Assembly (NCBI RefSeq): GCF_000177235.2
Contig: NC_014829.1
Coordinates: 372,001 to 436,000, forward strand
Source of the DNA: Evansella cellulosilytica DSM 2522
GTDB taxonomy: Bacteria; Bacillota; Bacilli; Bacillales; Salisediminibacteriaceae
Direction of reading: 5' to 3'
DNA: 64,000 nt
Below the pieces are notes generated by a model. That model was not told the DNA's origin and did no database searches. It saw nothing but the letters and a program-made list of their open reading frames with translations. Position 1 is the stretch's first letter. Each line of letters opens with the position of its first letter. A program made the translations under genes and the position numbers. Below are positions 47,393 to 56,442 of this stretch, piece after piece.

Positions 47393-48811
47393 TTGGAAAA
47401 ACAGAGAAAACAAGGGTTTAATCCTTACCTTCCTTCATGGGAGTATATTCCAGACGCCGAGCCTTATGTTTTTAATGACAGAGTGTATATCTATGGCTCC
47501 CATGACCGCTTTAACGGGCATGTATTTTGTTTAAATGATTATGTATGCTGGTCCGCCTCGGTGGATAATCTTGCTGATTGGAGATACGAAGGCGTGATCT
47601 ACAAAAAAACAGATGATCCCCTGAATCATGCTGGAAATATGTGTCTGTATGCTCCTGATGTCACGGTTGGACCAGACGGTAGGTATTACTTGTACTACGT
47701 TTTAGATAAAGTACCAATTGTATCGGTAGCTGTTTGCGACACTCCAGCAGGTAAATATGAATTTTATGGGTATGTACGATATAAAGATGGAACGCGTCTT
47801 GGAGAAAGAGAAGGGGACCAGCCTCAATTTGATCCTGGTTTACTAACCGAAGGAGATATAACGTATTTGTATACTGGATTTTGTGCGAAGGGTGATAAAT
47901 CCAGAAAAGGAGCGATGGCAACGGTTCTCGGACCAGATATGCTTACTATTTTGGAGGAACCAGTGTTTATTGCCCCAAGTGAGCCATATAGTAGTGGTTG
48001 TAGTTTTGAGGGGCATGAATTTTTTGAGGCACCTTCCATGAGAAAGGTTGGAGATACCTATTATTTCGTCTATTCCTCCATCGCGATGCATGAGTTATGT
48101 TACGCTACGAGCAAAAACCCAACAAGTGGTTTTGATTATAAGGGTGTTATCGTGAGTAATAATGATCTTCATATAGATTCCTATAAACCGGCGGATAAAC
48201 CAATGTACTATGGCGGCAATAATCATGGTAGTATCATAGAATTGAAAGGGAAATGGTATATTTTTTACCATAGGCATACGAATGGATCAAGCTTCAGCCG
48301 ACAGGGATGTATCGAACAAATAGAAATCCTAGAGGATGGAACGATCCCACAGGTAGAAATGACTTCTTGTGGCTCGAACGGCGGACCGCTTATCGGAAGA
48401 GGGGAGTATCCAGCATATCTTGCGTGCAATCTGTTCTGCCGTGATGAAGCAGTTTATACGGGACAGTTATCGATGGATAGCCAATTCCCAAAAATAACCC
48501 AGGATGGAAAAGACGGTGATGAGGAAACAGGTTACATCGCTAACATGCAGAATTCTGCTACGGCGGGTTTTAAGTATTTTGACTGTCACGATATTGAGAC
48601 AGTTAAAATTAAGGTGAGGGGTTATTGTAAAGGCGTTTTTGAAGTGAAAACGTCCTGGGATGGGCTAGCGTTTGCTGAGATCCCAGTAGACTTTACAAAT
48701 GTATGGACAGAATATGCTTCTGACATTGTTATCCCTGATGGAATTCATTCTTTATATTTCACCTATAAAGGAGAGGGCATTGCTAGTCTTGCTTCCTTTA
48801 CTTTGGAATAG
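47393..48811 (+). CDS. Glycoside hydrolase family 43 protein (xylosidase/arabinofuranosidase-like)
   Basis: The 472-residue five-bladed beta-propeller enzyme has candidate catalytic residues in the expected order: Asp in YIPDAEPYV (~21, base), Asp in CLYAPDVTVG (~86) and Glu in HEFFEAPSM (~208, acid). A C-terminal beta-sandwich of about 130 residues resembles a carbohydrate-binding module. It lacks a signal peptide, so it acts on imported oligosaccharides. TTG 47393 follows AGAAGAGG by eight bases; earlier GTG and TTG codons overlap the ribosome site. It stands alone with no transporter beside it. Confidence 0.88.
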   Translation: MEKQRKQGFNPYLPSWEYIPDAEPYVFNDRVYIYGSHDRFNGHVFCLNDYVCWSASVDNLADWRYEGVIYKKTDDPLNHAGNMCLYAPDVTVGPDGRYYLYYVLDKVPIVSVAVCDTPAGKYEFYGYVRYKDGTRLGEREGDQPQFDPGLLTEGDITYLYTGFCAKGDKSRKGAMATVLGPDMLTILEEPVFIAPSEPYSSGCSFEGHEFFEAPSMRKVGDTYYFVYSSIAMHELCYATSKNPTSGFDYKGVIVSNNDLHIDSYKPADKPMYYGGNNHGSIIELKGKWYIFYHRHTNGSSFSRQGCIEQIEILEDGTIPQVEMTSCGSNGGPLIGRGEYPAYLACNLFCRDEAVYTGQLSMDSQFPKITQDGKDGDEETGYIANMQNSATAGFKYFDCHDIETVKIKVRGYCKGVFEVKTSWDGLAFAEIPVDFTNVWTEYASDIVIPDGIHSLYFTYKGEGIASLASFTLE

Positions 48812-49299
48812 AACTGATGCAATAATTCAAAAAGAGAGCTAGTAGTTTTAAAAAAGGAAGACTTTTATTCATTAAGTATGGGAGATACGGGTGATATGGT
48901 TCTTTAAGTCCCTCGACATACACTTATAATTACCAAACGTACTTCCTTTATTATAGAAGTAACCAACCCCCTCTATTCGGTGTTCGAGTAGAGGGGATTT
49001 CATATTATAGTTACTTAAAATCTAAAATTAAAAACAGTAATAGTATTTAAGGATTGTTATGAGTGTTTCTTTCATTAAAGATTTATTATTTTTAAGTCGA
49101 AGTAGGAAAATAATTATAGACTATAAGACATTTTATAATAAATTTTCACTATTAATGGCATTTTAGAGAGTGAAATGCTAAATAAATTAGGTACATGTAT
49201 ATATATGTAAATTGATATTTTTGATCTATAGGAATTGTAAAAATAAGTAAATATAATGAGGTAGATATAAAAAGAAATTTTATCAGGAGGTGTTATTAA
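48812..49299. other. Intergenic region with a terminator
   Basis: This 488-bp AT-rich stretch has a clear terminator-like hairpin CCCCTCTA / TAGAGGGG at 48968-48996 and no gene I can support. The RDD gene promoter must lie in the last 150 bp. Confidence 0.6.
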
Positions 49300-49701
49300 A
49301 TGGAGAACAGTGTTAAGTATGTTGGATTTTGGAGGAGGTCTTTAGCATTCTTAATCGATAATGGTACACTTGGTCTTATAACATTAGTATTATTAACTCC
49401 ATTTTTTGGTAATGAAGATGCTGTAGCCATCGCATTTTTGTTAATGATGTTTATAGTATTCATTTATCACATCGTAATGCCTTGTACCCCATTACAGGCT
49501 ACTTTCGGTAAATATATTCTTGGTTTTAAAATAGTAGATAGATATGGAAACCGTATTTCATTTTGGAGGTCAATGGGACGTTTTTTTTCTCAATTCTTTT
49601 CTGGATTTATGAATATAGGTTATATTATGATTGCTTTTATGGAAAAAAATACGGGTCTGCATGACTTAATGGCGGGTACATATGTTATTGAGAGGGCCTA
49701 A
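49300..49701 (+). CDS. RDD-family membrane protein
   Basis: The 133-residue protein has three membrane helices and the RDD family hallmarks: arginine-rich start (YVGFWRRSLAFLIDNGTLG, with R and D) and the conserved TFGKYILGFKIVDRYG loop. RDD proteins are of uncertain function; some are linked to ion transport or stress. Ribosome site AGGAGGTG is eight bases before the ATG. It is followed by a hairpin GGAAAAGG / CCTTTTCC (49731-49757) serving as terminator. Confidence 0.85.
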   Translation: MENSVKYVGFWRRSLAFLIDNGTLGLITLVLLTPFFGNEDAVAIAFLLMMFIVFIYHIVMPCTPLQATFGKYILGFKIVDRYGNRISFWRSMGRFFSQFFSGFMNIGYIMIAFMEKNTGLHDLMAGTYVIERA

Positions 49702-49730
49702 AACAACTACGCTCATTGCATTGAGGAACT

Positions 49731-49767
49731 GGAAAAGGTAAATATCGACCTTTTCCAATCCCTCTTG
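49731..49767 (+). terminator. Terminator after the RDD gene
   Basis: Stem TGGAAAAGG / CCTTTTCCA inside an outer GAGG/CCTC pair; short T-rich tail. Confidence 0.6.
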
Positions 49768-49825
49768 AAGGCCTTCTTTCAATAGTGTACTATCAAAGTA
49801 TTACTACTGAAGTAGGAGAAAAGAA

Positions 49826-50278
49826 ATGGACTATAAGAAGTATGTTTTGGCAGAATCTGTTGGTTATCGGATCACCGTAACCGCAAGGCTTGTCATCAAT
49901 CGTTTAAACAGTAATTTCAAAAAACGAAAACTACCTGTTACTCATGAACAGTGGTCAGTCATGATTCGTTTATGGGAAGAGGATGGTCTTACTCAAAATA
50001 AGCTTTCTCAGTTAACAGGAAAGGATCAGCCAAGTGTATCTCGGCTTATTAATAATATGGAAAGAAACGGGCTAGTTATGCGCGCTCCTCATCCGGTTGA
50101 TAAACGAACGAACTTAATATTTCTCACTGCAAAGGGGAAAAAATTACAGGTTGGCATGATTGAGCAGGCGCAAAAAACGATTGAAGATATTTCTAAAAAT
50201 ATTTCTGAAGAAGACATGAATACATTTCTTACTGTTTTATCCCAAATAGATGATAATTTAACCGAAGAAAAAGACTAA
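49826..50278 (+). CDS. MarR-family transcriptional regulator (first of a tandem pair)
   Basis: The 150-residue winged-helix protein has a recognition region LTQNKLSQLTGKDQPSVSRL and wing PHPVDKRTNLIFLTAKGKKL. MarR proteins bind DNA as dimers and usually respond to phenolics, oxidants or peptides. It is clearly paralogous to the next gene (50476), sharing PHPVDKRTNLIFLT exactly. A hairpin AGCGACGT / ACGTTGCT with Ts (50302-50328) separates them, so each has its own transcript. Targets are unknown; the siderophore operon downstream has Fur sites and need not be one. Confidence 0.88.
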   Translation: MDYKKYVLAESVGYRITVTARLVINRLNSNFKKRKLPVTHEQWSVMIRLWEEDGLTQNKLSQLTGKDQPSVSRLINNMERNGLVMRAPHPVDKRTNLIFLTAKGKKLQVGMIEQAQKTIEDISKNISEEDMNTFLTVLSQIDDNLTEEKD

Positions 50279-50301
50279 CTAGTTGTCATCACTATTATAT
50301 A

Positions 50302-50328
50302 AGCGACGTATAAGACGTTGCTTTTTTG
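50302..50328 (+). terminator. Terminator between the two marR genes
   Basis: Stem AGCGACGT / ACGTTGCT followed by TTTTTTG. Confidence 0.75.
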
Positions 50329-50475
50329 TTATGTAAAAAACGACTATCCGTAAAGATTATATGACGGTACAGCAGCAACCATAGTGGTTTTTCTCTCAAT
50401 TGATGAAACAAATGCAGTATTTATGACTCGTGATTCATGTATAATAAAGATTAGATTAAGTTAAGAACGGGGGAG

Positions 50476-50940
50476 ATGATGGAGGATTATAATAAGTATA
50501 TTTTATCTAACTCGATTGGGTATCAAATATCGAGTACAGCAAGATTAGTAAACAACAGGTTGAATGCAAATTTCAAAGAAAACGATTATCCAGTTACTAA
50601 CGAACAATATTCAATCATGATTCGTTTATGGGTAGACGAGGGTTTAACTCAAAGTAGGCTCGCTACTCTAACCGGTAGAGACCAAGCGAATGTTTCAAAA
50701 GTAATCAGTAATTTAGAAAAAAAGGATTTAGTGATGAGAACACCTCATCCTGTTGATAAAAGAACAAACTTAATTTTTTTAACATCAAAGGGAAAGAAAA
50801 TGCAATTAGGTTTGATTGAACAAGCGAAAAAAACGATTGAGGAAATGTCCGATGGTATCGATGAAGACGATCTGAAATCTTTTATGGAGATACTTTTAAA
50901 GATAAAAGGAAATTTAATAAAACATGAAGTAAACACCTAA
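50476..50940 (+). CDS. MarR-family transcriptional regulator (second of a tandem pair)
   Basis: The 154-residue paralogue of the preceding gene has the helix-turn-helix LTQSRLATLTGRDQANVSKV and the identical wing PHPVDKRTNLIFLTSKGKKM. Starts ATG 50476 and ATG 50479 both follow GGGGGAG. The pair looks like a local duplication that has since diverged. A stem TAAACACCT / AGGTGTTTA that overlaps its stop codon (about 50932-50970) with a T tail is the likely terminator. Confidence 0.88.
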   Translation: MMEDYNKYILSNSIGYQISSTARLVNNRLNANFKENDYPVTNEQYSIMIRLWVDEGLTQSRLATLTGRDQANVSKVISNLEKKDLVMRTPHPVDKRTNLIFLTSKGKKMQLGLIEQAKKTIEEMSDGIDEDDLKSFMEILLKIKGNLIKHEVNT

Positions 50941-51085
50941 TTTTTGCATGAATATAGGTGTTTATTTTTTACTTAAATACTTTCCTAGTACCAGCATTTT
51001 TAAAGTAATGAAGTATATACTTTTATAATAAAGGATTTTCAACCATTATAATACTTGTTTATACAAATAGTTAACAAAAAACTTA

Positions 51086-51213
51086 TTGACAATGAGAATC
51101 ACTATCATATATACTGGAACAGGAATAATGATAATCATTATCAATTAAAAGTCAAGAATTGAATAGTACTTCATTCATTTCTTTTTTTTGAACCTTATTG
51201 ATAATCATTATCA
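51086..51213 (+). promoter_or_regulatory. Fur-regulated promoter with three Fur boxes
   Basis: TTGACA (51086-51091), 18 bp, TATACT (51110-51115). A Fur box TGAGAATCACTATCA (51093-51107) fills the spacer; two perfect 15-mers TGATAATCATTATCA follow at 51129-51143 and 51199-51213. This is the 7-1-7 Fur consensus of B. subtilis. Strong iron repression of the downstream importer is expected. Confidence 0.93.
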
Positions 51214-51248
51214 TTTAGAGTGGGCATCTGGGGAAGTAGGGATAGAAT

Positions 51249-52202
51249 ATGAAACTAAGATATTTATTTCTAGCACTAATTCTATTATCAATCACTTCAT
51301 TATTTATTGGTGTAACAGGAATTAGCCCGTTAGATATATTCAACTTAACAGAAGAACAAGCACAAATATTATGGATAAGTAGATTCCCACGCCTAGTCAG
51401 TATCATACTTGCTGGAGTGGGTATGAGTATTTGTGGATTAATTATGCAGCAGTTAACGAGAAATAAGTTTGTATCACCAACGACAGCTGGCACCCTTGAT
51501 TCTGCAAGACTTGGGGTTTTAGTTTCATTAATGCTATTTACATCAGCCAGTGCTATTGTTCAAATGCTTGTAGCCTTTATTTTTGCTTTAGTAGGAACAC
51601 TGGTATTTATGAAGATTCTTGAAAAAGTAAAGCATAAAGATGTGATTTTCATTCCTTTAGTAGGGTTAATGTTTGGGAGTATTGTCGGTTCAGTGACTAC
51701 GTTCTTTGCATACCAAAACGATTTAATTCAAAATATGTCATCTTGGCTACAAGGGAATTTTTCACTCATTATTAGAGGGCGTTACGAGCTTTTATACATA
51801 AGTATTCCGTTGATGATTTTTGCTTATCTCTATGCAAATCGTTTTACGGTTGCAGGGATGGGTGAGGAGTTCTCTGTAAATCTCGGGATTAATTATAAAA
51901 GGGTCGTAAATATTGGTTTAATCATAGTTGCTGCGGTTGCGTCAGTTGTGCTGCTGACAGTTGGAATGATTCCTTTTTTAGGATTAATTATCCCGAATAT
52001 CGTTAGCATCTACAATGGAGATAATTTGAAGAGAAATCTCCCTCATACGGCTTTACTAGGTGCAGTGTTTGTTCTCATATGTGACATTTTGGGGCGCCTC
52101 ATTATTTATCCGTATGAAATACCAATTGGAACAACGGTTGGGGTAATCGGAAGTGCGATTTTCCTTTACTTATTGATGAGGAGAAAAGCCTATGAGCAAT
52201 AA
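51249..52202 (+). CDS. Iron-siderophore ABC permease (YclN-like)
   Basis: The 317-residue FecCD-family permease of ~9-10 helices includes the conserved ISRFPRLVSIILAGVGMSICG segment and the EAA-like coupling region around VGMIPFLGLIIPNIV. It is the first gene of a four-gene unit permease-permease-ATPase-binding protein, the same order as B. subtilis yclNOPQ, the petrobactin importer. The next gene overlaps it by 11 bp. Transcription is from the Fur-controlled promoter at 51086. Confidence 0.9.
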   Translation: MKLRYLFLALILLSITSLFIGVTGISPLDIFNLTEEQAQILWISRFPRLVSIILAGVGMSICGLIMQQLTRNKFVSPTTAGTLDSARLGVLVSLMLFTSASAIVQMLVAFIFALVGTLVFMKILEKVKHKDVIFIPLVGLMFGSIVGSVTTFFAYQNDLIQNMSSWLQGNFSLIIRGRYELLYISIPLMIFAYLYANRFTVAGMGEEFSVNLGINYKRVVNIGLIIVAAVASVVLLTVGMIPFLGLIIPNIVSIYNGDNLKRNLPHTALLGAVFVLICDILGRLIIYPYEIPIGTTVGVIGSAIFLYLLMRRKAYEQ

Positions 52203-53139
52203 AACGAAATTAATCATACTATTCATTTTGTCTCTTGTGTTTACGGCACTATTTATCTTTTATAATCTCAATTTCAGCAGTAATTTAGGTTACATATTGC
52301 CTAGACGAGGTACAAAAATATTAGCCATTATTGTAACAGGTGCAGCAATTGCTTTTTCAACGGTCGTTTTCCAAACGATTACGAATAATCGGATCCTAAC
52401 GCCTAGTATTATTGGTTTCGATTCATTGTATTTGTTACTTCAAACATTTCTCATATTTGTTTTTGGCTCTGCTAGTTTTCTAGTTGTTCATAAAGAAATA
52501 AACTTTCTGTTATCTTCTGCTATTATGATTGTTTTTGCTGGTCTTTTTTATAAGCTACTTTTTAGTAAAGGCAGAAATATATACTTCTTACTACTAGTCG
52601 GTATTGTACTAGGGACGTTATTTTCAAGTGTTTCCACCTTCATGCAGGTTTTGATTGATCCAAACGAATTTTTAATTGTTCAAGACCGTATGTTTGCAAG
52701 CTTTAACAATGTTAATACGGATATTTTAAATGTGACTATCATCATATTTGTTTTCGTTACCATTTACTTTTGGAAATATTTGAAGTACTTAGATGTTCTT
52801 TCACTTGGGAGAGATACAGCAGTCAACTTAGGGGTAGATTATGACCGGGTGGTGAAAAGACTTCTTATTTTAGTAGCAATATTGATTTCGATTTCAACCG
52901 CGTTAGTTGGTCCTATCTTATTCCTAGGCTTACTTGTAGCCAACGTGACGTATGAATTTCTGAAGACTCATAAGCACTCATACATTATTCCAGGTGCAAT
53001 TTTAATAAGTATTGTTGCTCTTGTTAGTGGTCAATTTATAGTTGAAAGATTATTTTCCTTCTCTGTACCAATCAGCGTCATCATCAACTTTATTGGTGGG
53101 GTGTACTTTATTTACTTACTTTTAAGGGGGCATAAATAA
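52192..53139 (+). CDS. Iron-siderophore ABC permease (YclO-like)
   Basis: The 315-residue second FecCD-type permease contains YILPRRGTKILAIIVTGAAIA and the coupling segment LVGPILFLGLLVANV. It would pair with the preceding permease as a heterodimer, as in YclN-YclO. The ATG lies inside the previous gene and its TAA overlaps the ATG of the ATPase gene, so all three are translationally coupled. Confidence 0.9.
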   Translation: MSNKTKLIILFILSLVFTALFIFYNLNFSSNLGYILPRRGTKILAIIVTGAAIAFSTVVFQTITNNRILTPSIIGFDSLYLLLQTFLIFVFGSASFLVVHKEINFLLSSAIMIVFAGLFYKLLFSKGRNIYFLLLVGIVLGTLFSSVSTFMQVLIDPNEFLIVQDRMFASFNNVNTDILNVTIIIFVFVTIYFWKYLKYLDVLSLGRDTAVNLGVDYDRVVKRLLILVAILISISTALVGPILFLGLLVANVTYEFLKTHKHSYIIPGAILISIVALVSGQFIVERLFSFSVPISVIINFIGGVYFIYLLLRGHK

Positions 53140-53894
53140 TGGTCGTTGTAAAAGGTGTTTCGAAAAAATACGGAAATAAAAATGTTGTCGAGGACATTTC
53201 CGTAGAAATTGAAAAAGGAACAATTACTTCATTTATCGGACCAAATGGAGCAGGGAAAAGTACGCTCATATCGATGATTAGTCGTTTAATTGCGAAGGAC
53301 TGCGGTCTTATTAGCATTGATGATAAGGAGCTGAGTGAATGTAAGAGTGAGGAGTTAGCAAAGAAAATTTCCATTCTTAAGCAATCGAATCACCTCAATA
53401 TCCGTTTAACCGTAAGAGATCTCGTTGCATTTGGTAGATTTCCATATTGCAAGGGGAACTTGACGAAGGAAGATAAGGAACACGTCGATCAAGCGATTGA
53501 TTATATGGAACTTCGTGATATGCAGCATAAATTTTTAGATCAGCTTAGTGGTGGTCAACGTCAGCGAGCTTTTATTGCAATGGTTATAGCTCAAGACACG
53601 GAGTATGTTTTGCTTGATGAACCATTAAATAATTTAGATATGAAGCACTCTGTGCAAATTATGCACGTACTTAGAAGATTAGTAGATGAACTTGGAAAAA
53701 CGGTCGTTATTGTTATACATGATATTAACTTTGCTTCCTGTTACTCGGACCATATTGTAGCTTTAAAAGACGGAAAAGTCGTGAAAAAGGGAACTACACC
53801 TGAAATTATTAATCCAGAAGTTTTAAAAGAAATCTATGATATGGACATTCAAATAGAAAACATTAATCAAAATCGTATTTGTGTTTATTTTTAG
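53139..53894 (+). CDS. Iron-siderophore ABC transporter ATPase (YclP-like)
   Basis: The 251-residue FepC-type ATPase has Walker A GPNGAGKSTLIS, signature LSGGQRQRAFIAM, Walker B YVLLDEPLNNLD and the switch histidine in VVIVIHDINFA. It energises the two permeases encoded upstream. A near-perfect hairpin (53906-53940) follows the stop, so part of the transcription may end before the binding-protein gene. Confidence 0.93.
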   Translation: MVVVKGVSKKYGNKNVVEDISVEIEKGTITSFIGPNGAGKSTLISMISRLIAKDCGLISIDDKELSECKSEELAKKISILKQSNHLNIRLTVRDLVAFGRFPYCKGNLTKEDKEHVDQAIDYMELRDMQHKFLDQLSGGQRQRAFIAMVIAQDTEYVLLDEPLNNLDMKHSVQIMHVLRRLVDELGKTVVIVIHDINFASCYSDHIVALKDGKVVKKGTTPEIINPEVLKEIYDMDIQIENINQNRICVYF

Positions 53895-53905
53895 GATAAA
53901 AAAAT

Positions 53906-53940
53906 GGAAAGTTGAAAAGGTTTAAACCCTTCAACTTTCC
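53906..53940 (+). terminator. Intercistronic hairpin between ATPase and binding-protein genes
   Basis: Stem GGAAAGTTGAA / TTCAACTTTCC around AAGGTTTAAACCC, 12 bp after the ATPase stop. There is no T tract, so it may be an mRNA-stabilising or partial-attenuation structure rather than a full terminator. Confidence 0.6.
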
Positions 53941-54058
53941 TGCTCACTAAAAGGTAAAGTGTTACTTTATAGTATACCTTGAAGTAAACTGATCACTTAT
54001 TTCATTATATTATAAAATAACTTTACATAAAAATTATTTTATAGAAGGGGTAATAGAT

Positions 54059-55060
54059 ATGAAGAAAAGCTTATTGTTAGTTATTTTAGCGTTCTCTATG
54101 ATGATGCTACTAGCTGCTTGCGGTAGTGAGGATTCAGAAGGAAGCGAGTCAAGTGAGCCTGTTGTTGAAGAAGAGCAAGAAGGACAAGAACAACAAGAAG
54201 AGGTTGAAGAAGAAACTGAAGAACCTTCTGAGTTAACAATAACGCATGAATTAGGGGATATTACTGTACCTGTAAATCCTGAAAAGGTAGTTGTATTTGA
54301 TATGAATGCTTTAGAAACGTTAGATAAAATGGGTGTAAATGTAACTGGAGTACCACAAGCAAATATTCCAGCTTACTTATCACAGTATGAAGATGCTAGC
54401 TATGAGAACGTGGGTACACTTTTTGAAATTGACTATGAAAAACTAGCGGAAATTAATCCTGATTTAATTATCACTGGTGGAAGACAGGCAGAGCAATATG
54501 ATGATTTAAGTGAGCTAGCGCCTGTTTTGCATATGTCTACCGATTACGATAATTTTTATGAGTCATTTCAAAGTAACATGACAACGCTAGGTCAAGTATT
54601 TAATCAAGAAGCGTTTATCGCAAAAGAATTACAAGCAATTGACGATGCTATTGCAGCATTAAACGAAAAAGTATCTTCTGAGGAAACAGCTTTAGTTGTG
54701 CTTGCAAATTCGGGGAATGTGAATGCTTATGGTACTGGCTCACGTTTTGGTATTATTCATGAAAAATTTGGATTTACTCCAGTTGATGAGAGTATCGAAG
54801 TTACTACTCATGGAATGAATATATCGTTTGAGTATATTGTAGATAAAGATCCAGATTATATCTTCGTTGTGGACCGTGATCTAGTGGTTACTGGAGAGCC
54901 TGCCGCTCAAGATACAATTGAAAATGAACTAGTTCAAAATACGAAAGCATATCAAAATGGAAATATTCACTATTTAAACCCTGATTATTGGTATATAGCA
55001 GGTGGTGGAATTGTTTCTGTTTCTGAAATGGTAAAGGCAATTGAAGAAGCGTTGCAATAA
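54059..55060 (+). CDS. Iron-siderophore binding lipoprotein (YclQ-like)
   Basis: The 333-residue lipoprotein has lipobox LAAC at ~21, a very acidic linker (EEEQEGQEQQEEVEEETEE, ~35-58) and a FepB/FatB-type binding fold with PEKVVVFDMNALETLDKMG, PDLIITGGRQ and FEYIVDKDPDYIFVVDRD. The last two segments closely resemble YclQ, the petrobactin-binding protein of B. subtilis. The ligand is probably a catecholate or mixed siderophore but is not proven. It follows the ATPase by 164 bp with a hairpin in between; a separate weak promoter is possible. Confidence 0.9.
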   Translation: MKKSLLLVILAFSMMMLLAACGSEDSEGSESSEPVVEEEQEGQEQQEEVEEETEEPSELTITHELGDITVPVNPEKVVVFDMNALETLDKMGVNVTGVPQANIPAYLSQYEDASYENVGTLFEIDYEKLAEINPDLIITGGRQAEQYDDLSELAPVLHMSTDYDNFYESFQSNMTTLGQVFNQEAFIAKELQAIDDAIAALNEKVSSEETALVVLANSGNVNAYGTGSRFGIIHEKFGFTPVDESIEVTTHGMNISFEYIVDKDPDYIFVVDRDLVVTGEPAAQDTIENELVQNTKAYQNGNIHYLNPDYWYIAGGGIVSVSEMVKAIEEALQ

Positions 55061-55330
55061 AAGAAAAGTGAATGACTCTTAGTAAATTACATTACTCGAT
55101 GAGACTGTCCCAAAAAGCTATTAAAATGGGGGGTGCAATGGATCCCCCAATTGACTTTTAGTGGGCTTTAGAGATCGCAGCGGCCCCACTTATTACTTAG
55201 AGGTTGACTCAGAAGGTAAAAAATTCGGCCTTTTGCGTCAACCTCTTTTTTACTAAAAGGACGGCTTTTTTTATTTTAAATTAAAAGAATTTTATGAATT
55301 TAGATGAAAGGTATAGGAGGCTTATGATAG
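55061..55330. other. Intergenic region with two hairpins, including family copy 4
   Basis: A GC-rich hairpin GGGGG ... CCCCC lies at about 55127-55148, next to ATGAGACTGTCCCAAAA (55098-55114), which looks like an IS-end scar but cannot be assigned. The hairpin GAGGTTGACTCAGAAGG ... CGTCAACCTC with six Ts (55199-55251) is a member of the GGTTGACTCA family and a likely terminator. Confidence 0.5.
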
Positions 55331-55645
55331 ATGTTAATTCAAACAAGGACAATAACAGTGAAACCAGGTTATAGTGATCAAGTTGTTGATCGCTTTAGTG
55401 GAGATAGTCCCATCGATACAATGGACGGGCTTATTGATCGAACTGTAGTGGTAAACCGAAAAAAGAGAGATCAAGAAGAAGTAATGGTAATGATACGCTG
55501 GGAGTCATTAGAAGCATGGAAGAATTGGGAAAAAAGTGATGCGCATATCCAGGGGCATAGAAACAACAAAAATAAAGAAAAACCTGAATATATTCTCGAT
55601 ATAAATGTAAATATGTATGAAGTGAAAGCTGTGAAAAAACGCTAG
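55331..55645 (+). CDS. Heme-degrading monooxygenase (IsdG/HmoA-like)
   Basis: The 104-residue ferredoxin-like ABM-domain protein has QTRTITVKPGYSDQVV, DRFSG and the conserved RWESLEAWKNWEKSDAH, ending with the histidine expected to bind heme iron. It is very close to Bacillus and Staphylococcus cytoplasmic enzymes that open the heme ring and free iron. It sits next to the siderophore operon but no Fur box is visible in its own leader. Start ATG 55331 lies ten bases after AGGAGG; ATG 55324 is out of frame. Confidence 0.9.
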   Translation: MLIQTRTITVKPGYSDQVVDRFSGDSPIDTMDGLIDRTVVVNRKKRDQEEVMVMIRWESLEAWKNWEKSDAHIQGHRNNKNKEKPEYILDINVNMYEVKAVKKR

Positions 55646-55718
55646 TCTATACAGTTGTCTATTAATAAGATTGAGCATACAAGAAGAAACACAACCACCT
55701 TAGCCATTAGTAAAAATG

Positions 55719-55749
55719 AGGAAACCCTCTTTTAGGGTTTCCTTTTTTG
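55719..55749 (+). terminator. Terminator after the heme monooxygenase gene
   Basis: Perfect 10-bp stem AGGAAACCCT / AGGGTTTCCT with TTTTT. Confidence 0.85.
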
Positions 55750-55794
55750 ATGGTATAAGAAACTATTTTTAAAAAGATAAGAAAGTTAAATTTT

Positions 55795-55906
55795 GCGGCG
55801 GAATTGATGCCACGCGTAGTAGCGAGCAGAGCAAACTACTATCATTTCTTCACCGCTTCTAAGAAAAGACTAAAATGAGACACACCAAGCTCGTTTTTAG
55901 TTTTTC
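55795..55906 (+). other. Possible structured RNA element with terminator (copy B)
   Basis: Outer stem GCGGCG (55795) / CACCGC (55851-55856), internal GTAGTAGCGAGCAGAG segment, then AGAAAAGACTAAAA ... TTTTTAGTTTTTCT. Layout and several words (GTAGTAG, TTCACCGCTTC, AAAAGACT) match copy A at 45021. The terminator part abuts the stop of the minus-strand lipoprotein gene and could serve both strands. Confidence 0.5.
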
Positions 55907-56245
55907 TTATTTATTTGTAAAGCCTTTTCCAACAACTGTTTTCTCATCTAAATCAATGAAAACAGTAAGTTTCCCCGAAGAATCTACCTCTGTATGATGA
56001 AAAGTAACAGAAAAAACCTCACTTTTATCATAGTTCTTATCAATCAAAGGTTTATTCTCACTAGTAACTGGTACTTTCTCAACGAACGAATCTTTTGGAG
56101 AAACTGGGATTAATTCACTTTCTTCAACTGTAAGGCTATTAAATGCAATCATCTCAAAAGATAAATCATTAGAATCAAACAAGTTACAACTAGTCAAAGT
56201 AATTGTTATTAGAAGTAGTAGTGTTCTAGAAATGAGTTTGTTCAA
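55907..56245 (-). CDS. Small lipoprotein of unknown function
   Basis: The 112-residue protein starts at TTG 56245 after AAGGAGGG; the frame is open to ATG 56266 but that overlaps the ribosome site. A signal peptide ends in the lipobox LTSC. The mature part (EMIAFNSLTVEESELIPVSP, VFSVTFHHTEVDSSGKLTVF) is small and polar and matches no family I recognise. It is monocistronic and divergent from the VKOR-like gene. Confidence 0.65.
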   Translation of the reverse strand: MNKLISRTLLLLITITLTSCNLFDSNDLSFEMIAFNSLTVEESELIPVSPKDSFVEKVPVTSENKPLIDKNYDKSEVFSVTFHHTEVDSSGKLTVFIDLDEKTVVGKGFTNK

Positions 56246-56369
56246 TTTATCCCTCCTTAAGTACATAATAGACGATTTTATTTGATAAAAGTTTCAAAAT
56301 GATAGTGCTTCCTATGGCTCAACTTCAACTCTAACATTTTCCAGTCAAAAGATAATAGAACACTATCTC

Positions 56370-56420
56370 TTGACATACCCCTATAGGTATTTTATAATAC
56401 TTTTATACCTGAGGGGGTAT
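56370..56420 (+). promoter_or_regulatory. Strong promoter with paired CsoR/CstR-like operators
   Basis: TTGACA (56370-56375), exactly 17 bp, TATAAT (56393-56398): a perfect sigma-A promoter. ATACCCCTATAGGTAT (56375-56390) lies in the spacer and ATACCTGAGGGGGTAT (56405-56420) just past the start site. Both fit ATACC-N6-GGTAT, the shape of operators bound by CsoR (Cu) and CstR (persulfide) repressors. The repressor gene is not in this window. Confidence 0.75.
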
Positions 56421-56442
56421 ATAAAAATTTGGAGGGATTAAT

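Noticed and set aside
55098-55148. Insertion-sequence end (ATGAGACTGTCCC...) after the siderophore binding protein
   Set aside because: Only one end-like stretch is present, with no partner inverted repeat or transposase. It is noted in the intergenic entry but not called as an element.
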